Shown: positions 13,124 to 13,415 of the stretch, one piece after another
Position numbering within the stretch: position 1 is the stretch's first letter
Layout: each line of letters starts with the position of its first letter
DNA from: Candidatus Saccharimonadota bacterium
GTDB taxonomy: Bacteria; Patescibacteriota; Saccharimonadia; Saccharimonadales; Saccharimonadaceae
Length of the DNA stretch: 13,415 bases
Assembly: GCA_020428185.1 (NCBI GenBank)
Contig: JAGQNH010000055.1
Span: 1-13,415, forward strand
Direction: 5' to 3'
Made by a program: the position numbers and the translations under genes
Notes under the pieces: model-generated
The model's input: the letters and a program-made list of their open reading frames with translations, nothing else
What the model was told of the DNA's origin: nothing
The model's database searches: none

Positions 13124-13415
13124 ATGGAAATGATTATGGTAATAGTTCTTGCGGTTGTTGTGTTTGGTATGGGCGCGATTATATTTATGTTGTTGCAACG
13201 TATGCGGGATAGTCAGGGCGGCGGCTCGGTAGATTTAATCAAAGCAGACGTGACAGAACTCAATCGTTCGATCATGAAGCTTCAAGAAAGCATGGGCGAC
13301 AAGCTAGAGCGAAATAATGATTCGATTCAGAAGTCGGTCCAGAAACAATTGAGCGAAAGCGCCAAGTTGGTTGCTGATGTGACTGAGCGTCTCACAAAGC
13401 TTGATGAAACAAATA
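13124..13415 (+). CDS. rmuC: RmuC family DNA recombination protein, 5' part only
   Basis: The gene runs off the window after 97 codons. An N-terminal transmembrane helix (about 3-25) is followed by a polar Q-R-M-R-D-S-Q-G-G-G linker and a long heptad-rich coiled coil (about 38-97) ending in E-R-L-T-K-L-D-E-T-N. This sequence matches the region just before the nuclease-like domain in RmuC proteins. RmuC is a membrane-anchored protein linked to limiting DNA rearrangements, with a predicted PD-(D/E)XK-like fold that would lie beyond the edge. Without the catalytic half, other membrane-anchored coiled-coil proteins are possible but less likely. ATG 13124 is favoured over ATG 13130 by the -10 position. 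Confidence 0.75.
   Translation, partial: MEMIMVIVLAVVVFGMGAIIFMLLQRMRDSQGGGSVDLIKADVTELNRSIMKLQESMGDKLERNNDSIQKSVQKQLSESAKLVADVTERLTKLDETN

Noticed and set aside
1..13415. CRISPR array, tRNA, rRNA or mobile element
   Set aside because: No spaced direct repeats, cloverleaf, rRNA-like sequence, transposase or terminal inverted repeats were seen on either strand by eye.

Overview
The window reads as part of the chromosome of a small-genome bacterium, most likely of the Candidate Phyla Radiation and perhaps Candidatus Saccharibacteria (inference from gene content and style, not from a marker gene). Genes are short and densely packed, the DNA is moderately AT-rich, and UGA, UAG and UAA all work as stops. 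That argues against the UGA-to-glycine code of Gracilibacteria and Absconditabacteria. I see no rRNA, tRNA, CRISPR array, insertion sequence or phage gene.

Layout. 1-3590 (+): the 3' part of a family 2 glycosyltransferase with TPR repeats, an APC-type amino acid permease and a CPA1-type cation/proton antiporter with a C-terminal TrkA-C-like domain, closed by a strong hairpin terminator. 3711-4268 (+): a two-helix membrane protein facing a convergent operon across a bidirectional terminator. 4319-7061 (-): a three-gene flavin electron-transfer operon whose genes are joined by 4-bp ATGA overlaps. It encodes a membrane-anchored FMN-binding protein with a flavinylation motif, the flavin transferase ApbE, and a fusion of an NqrB/RnfD-like membrane domain to an NAD(P)H:flavin reductase. 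7188-8604 (+): a P-loop kinase of shikimate-kinase type with missing substrate residues, and an unassigned, possibly TIM-barrel protein. 8719-9231 (+): a small secreted helical protein with a His/Gly-rich tail. 9297-10913 (-): an LPXTG surface protein with three tandem repeats, driven by a perfect consensus promoter but broken by one in-frame UAG. 11059-11922 (-): a short-chain dehydrogenase, GC-richer than its neighbours. 12057 to the end (+): a BcrC-like PAP2 phosphatase, a small membrane protein and the 5' end of rmuC.

How the parts fit. The most coherent system is the flavin operon. It could carry electrons from cytosolic NAD(P)H through FAD and a membrane domain to a covalently bound FMN outside the cell membrane, with only three proteins and none of the other Nqr or Rnf subunits present here. 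The rest is mainly cell envelope and transport: glycosylation, amino acid and cation transport, lipid-carrier recycling, and secreted or wall-anchored proteins.

A second theme is expression. Five plus-strand genes (starts 884, 2148, 7720, 12057 and 13124) have a -10-like hexamer ending only 6 or 7 nt before the start codon. This predicts leaderless mRNAs, while other genes have ordinary leaders with Shine-Dalgarno sites.
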